Assembly (NCBI RefSeq): GCF_030116705.1
Contig: NZ_JAOTIK010000002.1
Location: 620,001-684,000, forward strand
Reading direction: 5' to 3'
Origin: Streptomyces sp. ML-6
Lineage (GTDB): Bacteria; Actinomycetota; Actinomycetes; Streptomycetales; Streptomycetaceae
Length of the DNA stretch: 64,000 bases
The notes under the pieces are model-generated. The model was not told where the DNA came from. It saw only the letters and a list, made by a program, of their open reading frames with translations, and made no database searches. A program made the translations under genes and the position numbers. How positions within the stretch are numbered: the first letter of the stretch is position 1; each line of letters opens with the position of its first letter. Shown piece after piece: positions 1 to 8,489 of the stretch.

Positions 1-56
1 ATCTGCTGAGCTGCGGCCTGCGGGTCGAAGCGCGGCGAGCTCTCGGCGCTGCTCAT
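1..56 (-). CDS. P4-family primase/helicase, N-terminal fragment cut by window edge
   Basis: Only the first 18 codons are in the window. The ATG at 56 overlaps the stop of the upstream prim-pol gene as ATGA. The visible residues MSSAESSPRFDPQAAAQQ resemble the start of the complete primase-helicase encoded at 28347-29861, which shares the FDPQA segment and the same position directly after a prim-pol gene. By that analogy this is a replicative SF3-type helicase/primase. Almost all of the protein lies outside the window, so the assignment rests on synteny and a short match. Confidence 0.7.
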   Translation of the reverse strand, partial: MSSAESSPRFDPQAAAQQ

Positions 57-1204
57 GAACGTCCCCTGAGGTGGAGCGGGCGGGCGGACCCTACGGCGAG
101 CGCCTCGTCGACGATCGTCTCGTTCCTGGCCTGCTGCCAGGGCCTGGCGTAGTGGGCGACCCGGACGAGCCGGTCCCGGACGTCGGGCAGTTCCAGGTGG
201 CCTGCGGCGGCCAGACCACCGGCCGTGTAGGCGGCGCGGTTGAGCTTCTCTGAGAACGCGGTGCCCTCCGACGCGGCCGCGCATCCTGCGACCTCCGCGA
301 TCAACGGATCCAGGACGTGCTCGGCCGAAGCCGCTCGGCGCCCGTGTGCGGGCCGTTCCGAGCTTTTCCGGAACTCGGGGGCGGGGGACAGGTCCTGAGG
401 CTTCTGGGGCGTCACGACGTGCCCTGTACGGACCAGTTCGTCCCGGAGCCAGACGGGGAGGTCCGCAGGGATCCTGGCGGTCCCCACGGCCCGGTAGGCG
501 CCCTGGGGAACACGGGTGCTCGGGGCGACGATGTAACCGCCGTCGGCCCGTACGTCGACCTGCCAGGCGAGCGCGGCATTCCGGCCCGAGCCCGTCGAGC
601 ACCGGAAACGGGTCGAGGGGTCGGGGTTCCGGTACCAGATGTGCAGCCCTCCGGAAGGCGTACGAACCCGGAGCGTCGTGGTGTCCTCGGCCGGATCGGG
701 CGCGCCTCGGAGGGCCGCCAGCAGCGCCAGCGTGTCGTAGCCGGAGGCCAGCCCGTCGAGGCTCACCTGCTCGGGGATCGGGATGCCCGGCAGCAGCCGT
801 GACCGGTCGGCGACCGGGGCCTGGTGGGCATCGATGTCGATCACGAGCAGATCAGCGGGTCCGCAGGCCACTCCGACCCCGGCAGCGGGGGTGTCGGTCC
901 ACCACTTGTCAATGCGCTCGGGGTCGGTCGTCGCCGCGTGGAAGCCGTGGCAGGGACGTCCTGCGGGCAGGCACGGGCAGGTGGACGGCTCGTGCCGGTG
1001 GGCCCGGCAACGGGGGCAGTTGCCCGCGGGAGTCTTCCGTCCCGGAGCGAGGGGGTGGACGGGCCAGCCTTGCGCGGCGCACCAGCGCGCGACCGCGTGC
1101 GGAAGTACGGACCTGCCTGGGGCTGCACGCTCCCGTTTTTCGCCTTCGCGCGGCACGCGGACCGTCCTCGTCACATCTCGGTTGCTCGATCGTTCCCGGG
1201 CCAC
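53..1204 (-). CDS. Bifunctional DNA primase/polymerase (prim-pol), copy 1
   Basis: This is a 383-residue protein of the prim-pol (AEP-type) family, which primes and extends DNA during plasmid or integrative-element replication. Catalytic motifs are visible: the acidic DID motif in LLVIDIDAH near residue 122, the SGGLH motif near 183, and VDVRADGGYIVAP near 215. A Cys cluster around residues 63-77 (CPRC...CPC) looks like a zinc site, which the second copy at 27238 also has. The gene overlaps the helicase gene downstream by ATGA. The GTG start at 1204 has no clear ribosome binding site, and GTG codons some 10-17 residues inside are alternatives. Prim-pol initiators of this kind are known from actinomycete integrative elements, but no integrase or Tra gene adjoins it here. 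Confidence 0.85.
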   Translation of the reverse strand: MARERSSNRDVTRTVRVPREGEKRERAAPGRSVLPHAVARWCAAQGWPVHPLAPGRKTPAGNCPRCRAHRHEPSTCPCLPAGRPCHGFHAATTDPERIDKWWTDTPAAGVGVACGPADLLVIDIDAHQAPVADRSRLLPGIPIPEQVSLDGLASGYDTLALLAALRGAPDPAEDTTTLRVRTPSGGLHIWYRNPDPSTRFRCSTGSGRNAALAWQVDVRADGGYIVAPSTRVPQGAYRAVGTARIPADLPVWLRDELVRTGHVVTPQKPQDLSPAPEFRKSSERPAHGRRAASAEHVLDPLIAEVAGCAAASEGTAFSEKLNRAAYTAGGLAAAGHLELPDVRDRLVRVAHYARPWQQARNETIVDEALAVGSARPLHLRGRS

Positions 1205-1225
1205 CGGTTGTTTGGGTGACCCACT

Positions 1226-2015
1226 GTCAGGGACCGAAGGGACTGTAGTGCAGAAGAGAGTCTAGGGCCCAGCATCCGAAAAATGAGTCGCCCGGGTCCG
1301 CGTGCCGTTTCTATCAGTTTCCTTGGTCCCTTGAGTCCCTGGGGGGCAGGGACGTGTTCCTTCATGCCTGGCACCCGGGGCGGCGGGGCACTCCCCCGAT
1401 CCGCAGTCGGCCAGAGGAGCACCTGAGGAGAAGAACAACCTGCGGGGCAGGGCTCGCCGGCTGGGCACCTTCACCCTAGGACCGCAAGCCAGGGACCGGC
1501 CGTATCAAGCACGCACGACACCAGAAGGCCGGTCGGAGGGCCTGAGAGAAAGGCGGACAGGGGCGGAACAGGGGCCAGGGACCAAACGGCCAGGGGCTGA
1601 CGAAACTGGTCCCTGAGCTCGGTCCCTGCGCGTTTTTGCAGGTCAGAGCCTTTCACCACATCCAAACAGGGACTCTAGGGACTCAACTCGGCAATTATGA
1701 GCTACACCTGATGTATGTGTGACACGCGCCCGCGCGTATGAACCCCTATCTCTTGTCTACGTCATAATTGCGCTTTTCAGTCCCTACGGTCCCTGCCGGA
1801 TCGGGCTACACCGCTCTGACCTGCGAAAACATGCAGGGACTGAAGTTTTTCACCGAGGGACGCCAGACACTTCAGTCCCCCGAGTTTGGTCCCTGGCCCC
1901 TTTCGGTCCCTCGGCAGAAACCTGGTCGGGGTGCTTACGGCCTGTGCGAGGTGAAGGGACCGAACCGGGCGGGAACCCGGCCGAAGCCGGGAAGGATCTT
2001 TCAGTCCCTGCGGCC
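1226..2015. repeat. Iteron-like GGGAC/GTCCC repeat field, putative replication origin 1
   Basis: About 0.8 kb without a gene, filled with the pentamer GGGAC or its complement, often as pairs about ten bases apart. Examples are GGGACCGAAGGGACT at 1230-1244, its inverted kind at 1325-1340, GGGACTCTAGGGACT at 1669-1683 and AGTCCCTACGGTCCC at 1779-1793. Further single or paired copies run to about 2010. The paired spacing near one helical turn and the position upstream of a replication gene fit initiator-binding iterons. Function is inferred. Confidence 0.6.
1691..1771. other. A+T-richer core with inverted repeat inside origin 1
   Basis: Between the paired iterons at 1669-1683 and 1779-1793 lies the least G+C-rich stretch of the region. 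It is bounded by perfect 10-bp inverted arms, GCAATTATGA (1691-1700) and TCATAATTGC (1762-1771), and contains a short GCGC-rich centre. It looks like an unwinding element or a promoter/operator of the replication genes. Origin 2 near 26924-26984 has the same plan. Confidence 0.45.
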
Positions 2016-2096
2016 CCGGCGGGCTTCAGTCTCTGCCCGAGGGGCGGCACAGAAGGCACTGCAATCCCTGCTGGACCGCGAAGATCCACAGCCTCG

Positions 2097-2117
2097 ACCT
2101 ATTACGTCGTAATAGGT
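2097..2117. repeat. Palindromic site 1 of seven (parS-like)
   Basis: Perfect palindrome with 10-bp arms ACCTATTACG and CGTAATAGGT around one central T. It is the most distant member of a family whose core is TATTACGNCGTAATA. The other members lie at 7616, 7697, 10243, 10273, 10741 and 10778, ahead of parA. It is unlike the chromosomal Streptomyces parS (GTTTCACGTGAAAC). A partition-protein binding site is the likely role, by inference. Confidence 0.55.
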
Positions 2118-2223
2118 ACGGCGGCGAAGGAAGCACCTCTCCCCCGCCTGTCTCGACCGTCGCTCCACGAGGGCCGGAGAGAAAGACGGTCCGAACAATC
2201 AAGTACGTGGCTCTCGTAGATCT

Positions 2224-2628
2224 GTGCCTGGCATAGTGATCAACGTGATCGGACGTCTGTTCTCTCTCGTCATCGACTGCCCCGACCCCTCCGAGCTTGC
2301 GGGCTTCTACGAGAGCCTGCTGTCGCTGCCGAGAGTGGAGGAGACGACCGACTACGTAGTACTCAGAAGTACGACAGGCGCGGAGATCGTGGCCTTCCAA
2401 CGTGTCGAGGATTTCCGCCCGCCCCGCTGGCGCGACCCGGACCGCCCGGCCCAGGCGCATGTGGATGTGCTGGTCGACGACCTGGACCTCGCCGAGCCGA
2501 AGGTACTTGCACTGGGTGCCACGTTGCTCGAAGGGTCGGACAAGCCGATCGGCTATCGCGTATACGCAGACCCAGTGGGGCACCCCTTCTGCCTCGTCAC
2601 ACACGAAAGCGTGATGCTCGGCGAGTAA
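2224..2628 (+). CDS. VOC-family (glyoxalase/bleomycin-resistance fold) protein
   Basis: A 134-residue single-domain VOC protein. The start LFSLVIDCPDPSELAGFYESL is the usual first strand-helix of the fold, and the second half ends with the typical YADPVGHPFCLV strand carrying a metal-ligand-like segment. Family members include glyoxalases, dioxygenases and drug-binding proteins, and the substrate cannot be told. The GTG at 2224 is the longest start; GTG at 2236 and 2245 are possible, and the conserved domain begins only at about residue 10. It stands alone, with no operon partner. Confidence 0.75.
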   Translation: MPGIVINVIGRLFSLVIDCPDPSELAGFYESLLSLPRVEETTDYVVLRSTTGAEIVAFQRVEDFRPPRWRDPDRPAQAHVDVLVDDLDLAEPKVLALGATLLEGSDKPIGYRVYADPVGHPFCLVTHESVMLGE

Positions 2629-2652
2629 AGCCCCGCGCGCCCGGGCCGCTCC

Positions 2653-2672
2653 CCTGCTGGGCAGGCTTTTTT
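2653..2672 (+). terminator. Weak hairpin with T-run after the VOC gene
   Basis: A short stem CCTGC/GCAGG with a 3-base loop is followed by CTTTTTT, 25 bases after the stop of the VOC gene. The stem is short, so termination strength is doubtful. Confidence 0.35.
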
Positions 2673-2729
2673 CCGGCCCCGGGAGTCCTGGGACAGCTGC
2701 CTTCTGGCAGGGCTTGGCATACCGCCCGG

Positions 2730-3240
2730 ATGGGGGTACGGGCCGTGGAAGCGGCGCGGCGTTGGCTGGCTGATCAGGGCGTCAGCCAGGTACGCGAGGG
2801 GTGGATGAGCGACGAGAGGCCGGGCGAGCTTCTGACGGCCGACCAAGTGACGCATTCCTGGGTTGGTGATGTGTTCGCCGAAGACCTGGACGCAGCAGAT
2901 CAGGTGCAATTGGCTTTTTGACTGCTGGACCTCCTCGACGAGTACTGGGTCACGTGCGAGATCCGTTTCGCGAACGAGAGTGCGGAGGCCCCCTTGCCGG
3001 CCGATGTGCTGTGGGACGGCTACCGGCAGCGTTTGGAGGCGGAGCGGGATGCCGAAGCCATCACGTACTCGCTGTGGGTGGACTGGTTCGAAGACCACAC
3101 CACTTCCGCGACGGCCTTCACCGAAGTACTCGGCAATGACGCGGACACTCGCCACCTTGCAGAACTGCGTCATGTGCTCACGGCAGGGCACAAGAACCAC
3201 TACCGCAGCCCCGGCGCCTGGGGCGATGCGGTTCGCTCCT
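2730..3240 (+). pseudogene. Hypothetical protein gene interrupted by an in-frame TGA
   Basis: An open frame starting ATG at 2730 encodes 63 residues ending DQVQLAF, then TGA at 2919-2921. The same frame continues without a gap as LLDLLDEYWVTCEIRFANES and further protein-like sequence (WDGYRQRLEAERDAEAITY, then ELRHVLTAGHKNHYR) to at least 3220. The composition on both sides of the stop looks like one acidic helical protein, so this is probably a gene with a nonsense mutation. The downstream part has no stop until 3902, inside the opposite-strand SUKH gene, so the true 3' end is also lost or shifted. The family is not recognised. Confidence 0.45.
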
Positions 3241-3362
3241 GCTCCGGAGCCTTGCGGGGCAAGCCCGTCGGGATGGTGGTGGCGGCGCCCCGGCCGAAGG
3301 TGCGGAGGGTGGATGACACCGACTCCCCAGAGAACGGCGTGTCCTTGCCCGGCCCATCTTGG

Positions 3363-3899
3363 CTATTCGTTCTCGAACTCCCGGGCAGAGGTGAGTCCTT
3401 TGATGAAGAAGTGGAAGTTCGGTGTGAGGGCCAGTTCAGAGTTGTCCTCCGCATCCAGCCAGGCGACGGACGGTTCCCCGTGCCGGCCGCAGCTCCGGTA
3501 GTCGAGCCCGATCCAGTAGTGCCCGTCCCCCGAGATCAGCACCACTGCTGCGGGCAGCCCCCATTCTTCGACCAGGTACGGGCTGTCGAGCATGGACAGC
3601 ATCCGTTGACGGCGGCCGATGCCCATCACGCTGTCGAACGGGACGTGGTCAGGACTCCAGGAGGCCGGTCGACTTACGGGGAAGGCATTCCGGCTGTCGC
3701 TGACCCGGCCACCGTTCTGTGCGCGGAGCAGGTCCAACAGAGAGTCGGGGAGTGTGACGTTCAGAAGCTGCTCGGCCTCCGCGACCGCCCGGTCGGTCAG
3801 GGGCGGCTGTACTCCGTAGTCGCTGCTGGTATCCCAGAAAGAGGGCTGAAGATCCTCGAAGTGCGCCATGACCGGCATCGTAGGAGCCGGGCCCGACAT
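3363..3899 (-). CDS. SMI1/KNR4 (SUKH) family protein
   Basis: About 178 residues. The pattern LTDRAVAEAEQLLNVTLPDSLLDLLRAQNGG is the SUKH signature: a helix, then LP.s..dLlr.qNGG. It is followed by WGLPAAVVLISGDGHYWIGLDYR and PSVAWLDAED, the typical GDG..W..LDYR core. SUKH proteins in bacteria are mainly immunity proteins against polymorphic toxins. No toxin gene is seen beside it, so it would be an orphan immunity gene. Starts at 3899, 3878 (MPVMAHF) and 3869 (MAHFEDL) are all possible; none has a clear ribosome binding site. Confidence 0.75.
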   Translation of the reverse strand: MSGPAPTMPVMAHFEDLQPSFWDTSSDYGVQPPLTDRAVAEAEQLLNVTLPDSLLDLLRAQNGGRVSDSRNAFPVSRPASWSPDHVPFDSVMGIGRRQRMLSMLDSPYLVEEWGLPAAVVLISGDGHYWIGLDYRSCGRHGEPSVAWLDAEDNSELALTPNFHFFIKGLTSAREFENE

Positions 3900-3937
3900 T
3901 GATACGTGTAGCAGGTTCCGGTGGTCGTGGCTCAGGG

Positions 3938-4352
3938 GTGACTGACGTCCCCGTCCTGGACCTCGCCGCCACCGAGAGCAGCCCCGGCCTGCGTGCCGAG
4001 TTCGGTGTCGGCCCCGACACCACGGCCCAGCTCCTGGTGACCGGCGGAGGAAACCCCGACTGCCTGCGCACTGCGGCATCCTTCGTGGCGCTCTGCGGCG
4101 CCGCGCCCGTCCCCGACTCCCAGCGGCAGGACCAACTGCCCCCGCCTCCCCCGAGGCGGTGACCACAAGGCCAGCGCCGCTCTCCACCGGATTGCTCCCG
4201 TCCGCAGGTCCAGCGACGCCCGCACCTGCGACTACGCCGCCCGGCAGACCGCCGCCGGACGCACAAAGAAAGAAATCGTCCGCCTGCTCAAGCGGGCGAT
4301 CGCCCGGGAGGTCTTCCGCTACCTCACCACACTGATCACCGCCCCGGAGGCT
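3938..4352 (+). pseudogene. IS110-family transposase C-terminal remnant
   Basis: Two frames together read as the C-terminal IS116/IS110/IS902 domain. The first is LRAEFGVGPDTTAQLLVTGG followed by CLRTAASFVALCGAAPVPDS. After a frameshift near 4150 the second reads GGDHKASAALHRI and AARQTAAGRTKKEIVRLLKR, then AIAREVFRYLT. The N-terminal DEDD catalytic half is missing, so this is a dead fragment. It lies just before a second, better preserved IS110 gene, which suggests a hot spot for this IS family. Confidence 0.75.
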
Positions 4353-4598
4353 CTAATGGGGCTCGTCGGGCCGTGGGGAAGACTACGGTCCGTAGCCGCC
4401 AGTAGGTGAGCACTCGTAGCCTCCGAGCCATTGCGAGTTCTGAGGTCGGACCGTGCCCCCGCTGGTCGGCCGGGAGGCCTGACTGCTGATGGGATGGCGT
4501 GCCTGCCGGGCAGTTGGGCGTGAGCACTTGATCCGTTGGAGAGCGAGCCGTGCCTTCCGCAGGCTGCGCATCATGATGGGACGAGAGCGAAGGGGCGG

Positions 4599-5820
4599 GT
4601 GCTGGTGCTGTTCACCGGCGATGGCTGGGCCGAAGACCATCACGACATCGAGGTCCGGGACGCGACGGGCCGCAGGCTTGGTACCGCGCGGCTACCGGAG
4701 GGCGTGGAGGGCATCGCGAAGCTGCACGCCCTCGTCGCCCGCCACGGCGGCGAGGACCTGGAGCCCGGGCAGGCGGCGGTCGGGATCGAGACCGACCGCG
4801 GCCCGTGGGTGCAAGCGCTGATCGCGGCCGGTTACCGCATCTGCGCGGTCAACCCCCGTCAGGCGGCACGGTTCAAAGAACGGTACGGAACCTCAGGGGC
4901 CAAGAGCGACAAGGGCGACGCCCACGCGCTCGCGGACATGGTCCGCATCGACGGCGACCAGCTGCGGCCGGTGGCCGGGGACAGCGGCCAGGCCCAGGCG
5001 ATCAAGGTCGTCGCCCGTGCGCACCAGACTCTGATCTGGGAACGCACCCGCGCCTTCCAGCGGCTTCGCAACACGCTGCGCGAGTACTTCCCCGGCGCGC
5101 TGAACGCCTACGCGGGTCTGGCACTGACCAGCACCGACGCGCTGGAACTGCTGGTCAGGGCTCCGACGCCCGAGACTGCGGCGAAGCTGACGAAACCGCA
5201 GATCACCGCGGTCCTGGCCCGGCACCGCCGCCGCAACCGGGACCAGCGGGCCGCCGCGATCCAGGCCGGCCTGCGCGAGCCCCAGCCCGCCATTGCCGCC
5301 CCGGCTGCCGCCGCCCACGCCGCGGCGGCAACCGCGCACGCCAACCTGCTGATCGCGCTGAACGAACAGACAGCCGCGCTGGAAGAGCAGGTGAGCGCGC
5401 ATTTTCTCGCGCACCCGGACGCTGAGATCCACCTGTCGATGCCCGGCACCGGCGAGATCACCGGCGCCCGGGTGCCGGCCGAGTCCGGCGACGACCCCAC
5501 CCGCTACACCTCCGCCAAGGCCCGCAAGAACTACGCCGGCACCAGCCCGATCACCCGCGCCTCCGGCAGGACCCACGCCGTCCACGCCCGCCACGCACGC
5601 AACGACCGCCTCGCCGACGCCCTCCACAAACAGGCGACGGCCGAACCGACGAACCTGAACACCCGTCACCCCTCTCTGACCAGCTGATCAGCACCTCTCG
5701 CACAGCGGGGGAACCTCAAACCGCCTCGTCGGCATCCTCCACGGATGCCTCAAGACCCGCACCCTCTACGACGAAGCCACCGCATGGTCACACCACGCAA
5801 CCCTCCCAGCCGCAGCTTGA
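4599..5820 (+). pseudogene. IS110-family transposase gene with C-terminal deletion/frameshift
   Basis: From the GTG at 4599 (purine-rich AGCGAAGGGG just upstream) the frame encodes an IS110 DEDD transposase: VLVLFTGDGWAEDHHDIEV at the N terminus, VGIETDRGPWVQALIAAGY, RYGTSGAKSDKGDAHALADM and the C-domain start SMPGTGEITGARVPAESGDD, then YAGTSPITRASG. After ADALHKQAT the frame degenerates and stops at 5687. The expected final segment reappears in another frame as NRLVGILHGCLKTRTLYDEA ending at TGA 5818-5820. The intervening region with the conserved Ser segment is lost, so the enzyme is very likely inactive. IS110 elements lack clear terminal inverted repeats, so the ends are not defined. Confidence 0.8.
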
Positions 5821-5837
5821 CACCGCTGCGGCATGGG

Positions 5838-6071
5838 ATGTCTGACCTCCGGTCTGTGCGCCAGGCCAAGAACATCACCCTGACCACCGTCGCCGAGTAC
5901 TTCGGTGTCTGGCCGACAGTGATCTCCTGCATCGGACGAGGCACACGCCGCGACGACGGCCTCGCCCACGCTTATCGGGACTGGCTCACCGTCGCTCGAC
6001 CGCTCTCCTGGGACCGTGCTCAGTCTGTCCAGACCAGAACTGCCAGCCCACGTTGGCCGGCGGTGAGATAG
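5838..6071 (+). other. Small helix-turn-helix-like reading frame or remnant after the IS
   Basis: The frame from ATG 5838 reads MSDLRSVRQAKNITLTTVAE, YFGVWPTVISCIGRGTRRDD and then YRDWLTVA. This resembles a short XRE-like helix-turn-helix (ITLTTVAEYFGVWPTVISCI), with a recognition-helix-like segment around residues 25-40. Its last 50 bases overlap the convergent DUF1877 gene. It may be a remnant of a mobile-element protein rather than a working gene. Confidence 0.35.
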
Positions 6072-6535
6072 AAGCTCTGCAGCAGCTCGAAATGCTCGAC
6101 GAGGTACTTGCGCGGGTGTCCGTTGAACCCTCGGAATCCGCATGCTTCGGCAGCTTCCAAGTGGTCCGCAGGCAGGCAGCTGAGTACTTCGCCGATATCC
6201 AAAGCGGCCAGCCCCCGGGCCACTTCGACCACTGCTGCAGGAGCGAGAAGGGCTGGAGGGGAGCCGAAGCCGTCATAGACCTCGGGGTGGTCAAGGAACT
6301 CGATGCCGCCGCCCGGGTCTCCCGAGATGCTCCGCTGGAGGACCTGAACGCACGGCCCCTCGATGCGCATGCGCTGACAGAACCAGAGCAAGCCCCCGAT
6401 CGCCCAGTCAAGATCCACCGTGTCCTCCGCAGGCGGATCCCAGCCGGGGTTGCCGTCTGCTGACACTTCCGCGGCTGCACGGCACTGAGCCAGGTACTGC
6501 GGGGACACCCGTGCGAGTTGCTGTGTCAGCGCCAT
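6020..6535 (-). CDS. DUF1877 (YfbM-like) family protein
   Basis: The 171-residue frame starts MALTQQLARVSPQYLAQCRA, the typical DUF1877 opening. LDLDWAIGGLLWFC-like and LDHPEVYDGFGSPPALLAP segments follow, and the protein ends LQSFYLTAGQRGLAVLVW. DUF1877 proteins are small soluble proteins of unknown biochemistry, sometimes grouped with immunity proteins of contact toxins. The ATG at 6535 is preferred because the conserved domain begins there. No partner gene is adjacent. Confidence 0.75.
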   Translation of the reverse strand: MALTQQLARVSPQYLAQCRAAAEVSADGNPGWDPPAEDTVDLDWAIGGLLWFCQRMRIEGPCVQVLQRSISGDPGGGIEFLDHPEVYDGFGSPPALLAPAAVVEVARGLAALDIGEVLSCLPADHLEAAEACGFRGFNGHPRKYLVEHFELLQSFYLTAGQRGLAVLVWTD

Positions 6536-6858
6536 GCATTGAAGTATTGCGGACCGCCGACGCCCGAAACCGTGAGCTCCTGCGCATGACCGGCCTCCAG
6601 GCACACCACACCGCTTGACTGCCTCATAGGAGCATCAGTTCACCGCCTGGCCTCAGCCGGACGAGTTCGTCCCGCTTGAGCTCCAGCCGTCCTGGTCGGC
6701 AGTGGACCGAGCGCAACCGCGGCTACAGGTGCGATGGAGCCGGAGAAACCCAAAGGCGACGCGCTGCTCAGTCGGCAGCCCCTCTGGTGTGACCCGGGCG
6801 CCAGGCCTCGGCATGGACCTGCGCCGCACACACCCATGCCGAACTCAAGCAGGGGCGG

Positions 6859-7524
6859 CTACCGCTGGGTGATGATGCCAGGAAGTTCCCGTCCTGCATC
6901 ACGTTGGAGGCCGAGGCGGGTCCATGTCACCCCTGGGCGTCCGTGCAGATCCACACGCTGAGTTTCATGGACGACTTCCAGGCCGTGGCGCCGGGCGAGG
7001 CTGATGGTTTCCTCGGCGGAGACGGGAAACATACGGCGACCTGCCGGGACCGGGCCATGACGCAGGGAGAGGATGACCCGGCCTCTGCGCTCAAGCAGAC
7101 CGACCAGGCGGGCCATGGACGAGGTGCGCTGTCGTTCGTCGAGATGCATCCAGACTGCCGTCAGCAGGATCAGATCAAAGCGGCGTGTCTGTGCGGTCAG
7201 CTCGGGAAGTTCGGGAAGCGCGTCGTCGACCCACTCGATCTCATGGTCGGCATGGAGACGCCGGCCCAGCGCGCGCAGTTCGGTGGTGGGTTCGGCGGCG
7301 ACGACCCGGTGTCCCCTGGCGGCCAGGGCCGCCGCGTCGCGCCCACTGCCTGCCCCGACGTCCAGTACGGAGCTCGGCCGGGAGGGAAACAGGTGAAGCA
7401 CCTCACGGTGCACCTCGTCGAAGGTCACGTTCTCGTACTGCTCGGCAAGAGCCTCCGCCGCCTCACCGTATCCAGCCGTACTGGCCATGGCGTGCAACTG
7501 GTCGCTGTCTGTCTCGCTGTTCAT
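6859..7524 (-). CDS. Class I SAM-dependent methyltransferase
   Basis: 221 residues with a Rossmann methyltransferase core. Motif I is SVLDVGAGSGRDAAALAARG near residue 55, the acidic end of strand 2 is VVAAEPTTELRALG, and motif IV is FDLILLTAVWMHLD near 120. The loop LERRGRVILSLRHGP follows as motif VI. The substrate cannot be predicted. It is transcribed leftward, away from the palindromic sites at 7616-7724, which lie in its upstream region and could influence it. Confidence 0.85.
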   Translation of the reverse strand: MNSETDSDQLHAMASTAGYGEAAEALAEQYENVTFDEVHREVLHLFPSRPSSVLDVGAGSGRDAAALAARGHRVVAAEPTTELRALGRRLHADHEIEWVDDALPELPELTAQTRRFDLILLTAVWMHLDERQRTSSMARLVGLLERRGRVILSLRHGPVPAGRRMFPVSAEETISLARRHGLEVVHETQRVDLHGRPGVTWTRLGLQRDAGRELPGIITQR

Positions 7525-7615
7525 GGCGAGGCACCTTACGTCTGCTCCGGCAAAGGCAACGAGGGGGGTCTGATGACCGTGCCCACTGCACAGGGAACGA
7601 GGTTCTGAGGCGAGA

Positions 7616-7636
7616 ACCTATTACGGCGTAATAGGT
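7616..7636. repeat. Palindromic site 2 (parS-like)
   Basis: Arms ACCTATTACG and CGTAATAGGT around one G, identical in its arms to the sites at 2097, 7697 and 10243. It lies upstream of the methyltransferase gene. Confidence 0.6.
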
Positions 7637-7689
7637 CTGGTGACATCGACACCGGCACACCGCGACCCGGGCCCCGGGGGCTGAGACCC

Positions 7690-7724
7690 GGGCTCGACCT
7701 ATTACGGCGTAATAGGTCGAGCCC
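7690..7724. repeat. Palindromic site 3, extended 35-bp perfect palindrome
   Basis: The common 21-bp core (7697-7717) is flanked by GGGCTCG on the left and CGAGCCC on the right. This makes a perfect palindrome with 17-bp arms around one G. Site 4 at 10236-10270 shows the same extension length with a different flanking sequence, which suggests selection for a hairpin or paired binding rather than for the flank sequence itself. Confidence 0.6.
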
Positions 7725-7755
7725 GTAAAGAAGTCCGAACAACGGTCTGCACTGC

Positions 7756-8482
7756 TCATATGGTCCCGGTATCGGGGCCCGTGGCGTAGGCCAGCGGCGG
7801 CGCGATCGCCCGTACGTCCGCCTGCTCCCCCACCCACAGTCCGATGTACAACGCGGCGGTTGCTTCCAGGAGTCCGGCTCGTTCCAGCCCTCCCCCGGCC
7901 ACCGGCTCGCAGCCCGTGTCCCTGACCAGTTCGTACACCCGCGCAAGTGCTGCCTGGTCGTCCCCGCATACCGGAACGACCAGGGCTGCCCGTCGAAGAC
8001 CGGTGGGATCATCCGCCACACATCCTCGTGGCAGAGGTTGAACGCCTTGACGACATGCGCGCCCGGTGCCGTCGAAGCCAGTCGTCGGGCCGCCGAAGGG
8101 CCGTCCGCCGTCAGCAGGCAGAAACCGGGCCCGACCGGATTGGCACAGTCGAGCAGGACTTTCCCTTCCAGCGCCGACCGAAGCTCCTCGACGACAGCCA
8201 CCCCGCCTCGTACGGCAACGCGGCCAACACCACCTCGCCGAACTCGGCCGCCGCCCGCAGACTTCCGTGCCTCGCACCGTTCCCCATGCGCAGCGCGAGC
8301 CGTTGAGCCTTCTGCTCGTCCTTGCCTCCGACCAGCACTTCGTGCCCGGCCCTCCCCCAGTGCGTGGCCAGCGCGTCCGCCATGTTTCCGGTACCCAGCA
8401 CACCGATCTTCAAGGATCCGTCCCTCTCCTCAGCTGCCTCAATCGCTTTCGGAACGACACTAGAAAACTCGTCAGGCACCAT
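7756..8482 (-). pseudogene. NADPH-dependent F420 reductase-like gene with two frameshifts
   Basis: Three frames in succession give one protein of the NAD(P)-binding F420 reductase type. The Rossmann start is LKIGVLGTGNMADALATHWG, with LVGGKDEQKAQRLA, ending near VLAALPYEA. The middle is EELRSALEGKVLLDCANPVG and VVKAFNLCHEDVW. The end is RVYELVRDTGCEPVAGGGLE, then ATAALYIGLWVG. Shifts occur near 8190 and near 7985. It is divergent from an HxlR regulator, a common arrangement for these enzymes. Each shift is a single step, so either the gene is decayed or the sequence has indel errors. Confidence 0.7.
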
Positions 8483-8489
8483 TTGGTAA

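Noticed and set aside
2919..2921. In-frame TGA read as selenocysteine
   Set aside because: No selenoprotein family match and no obvious stem-loop of the required type right after the codon. A nonsense mutation is simpler.
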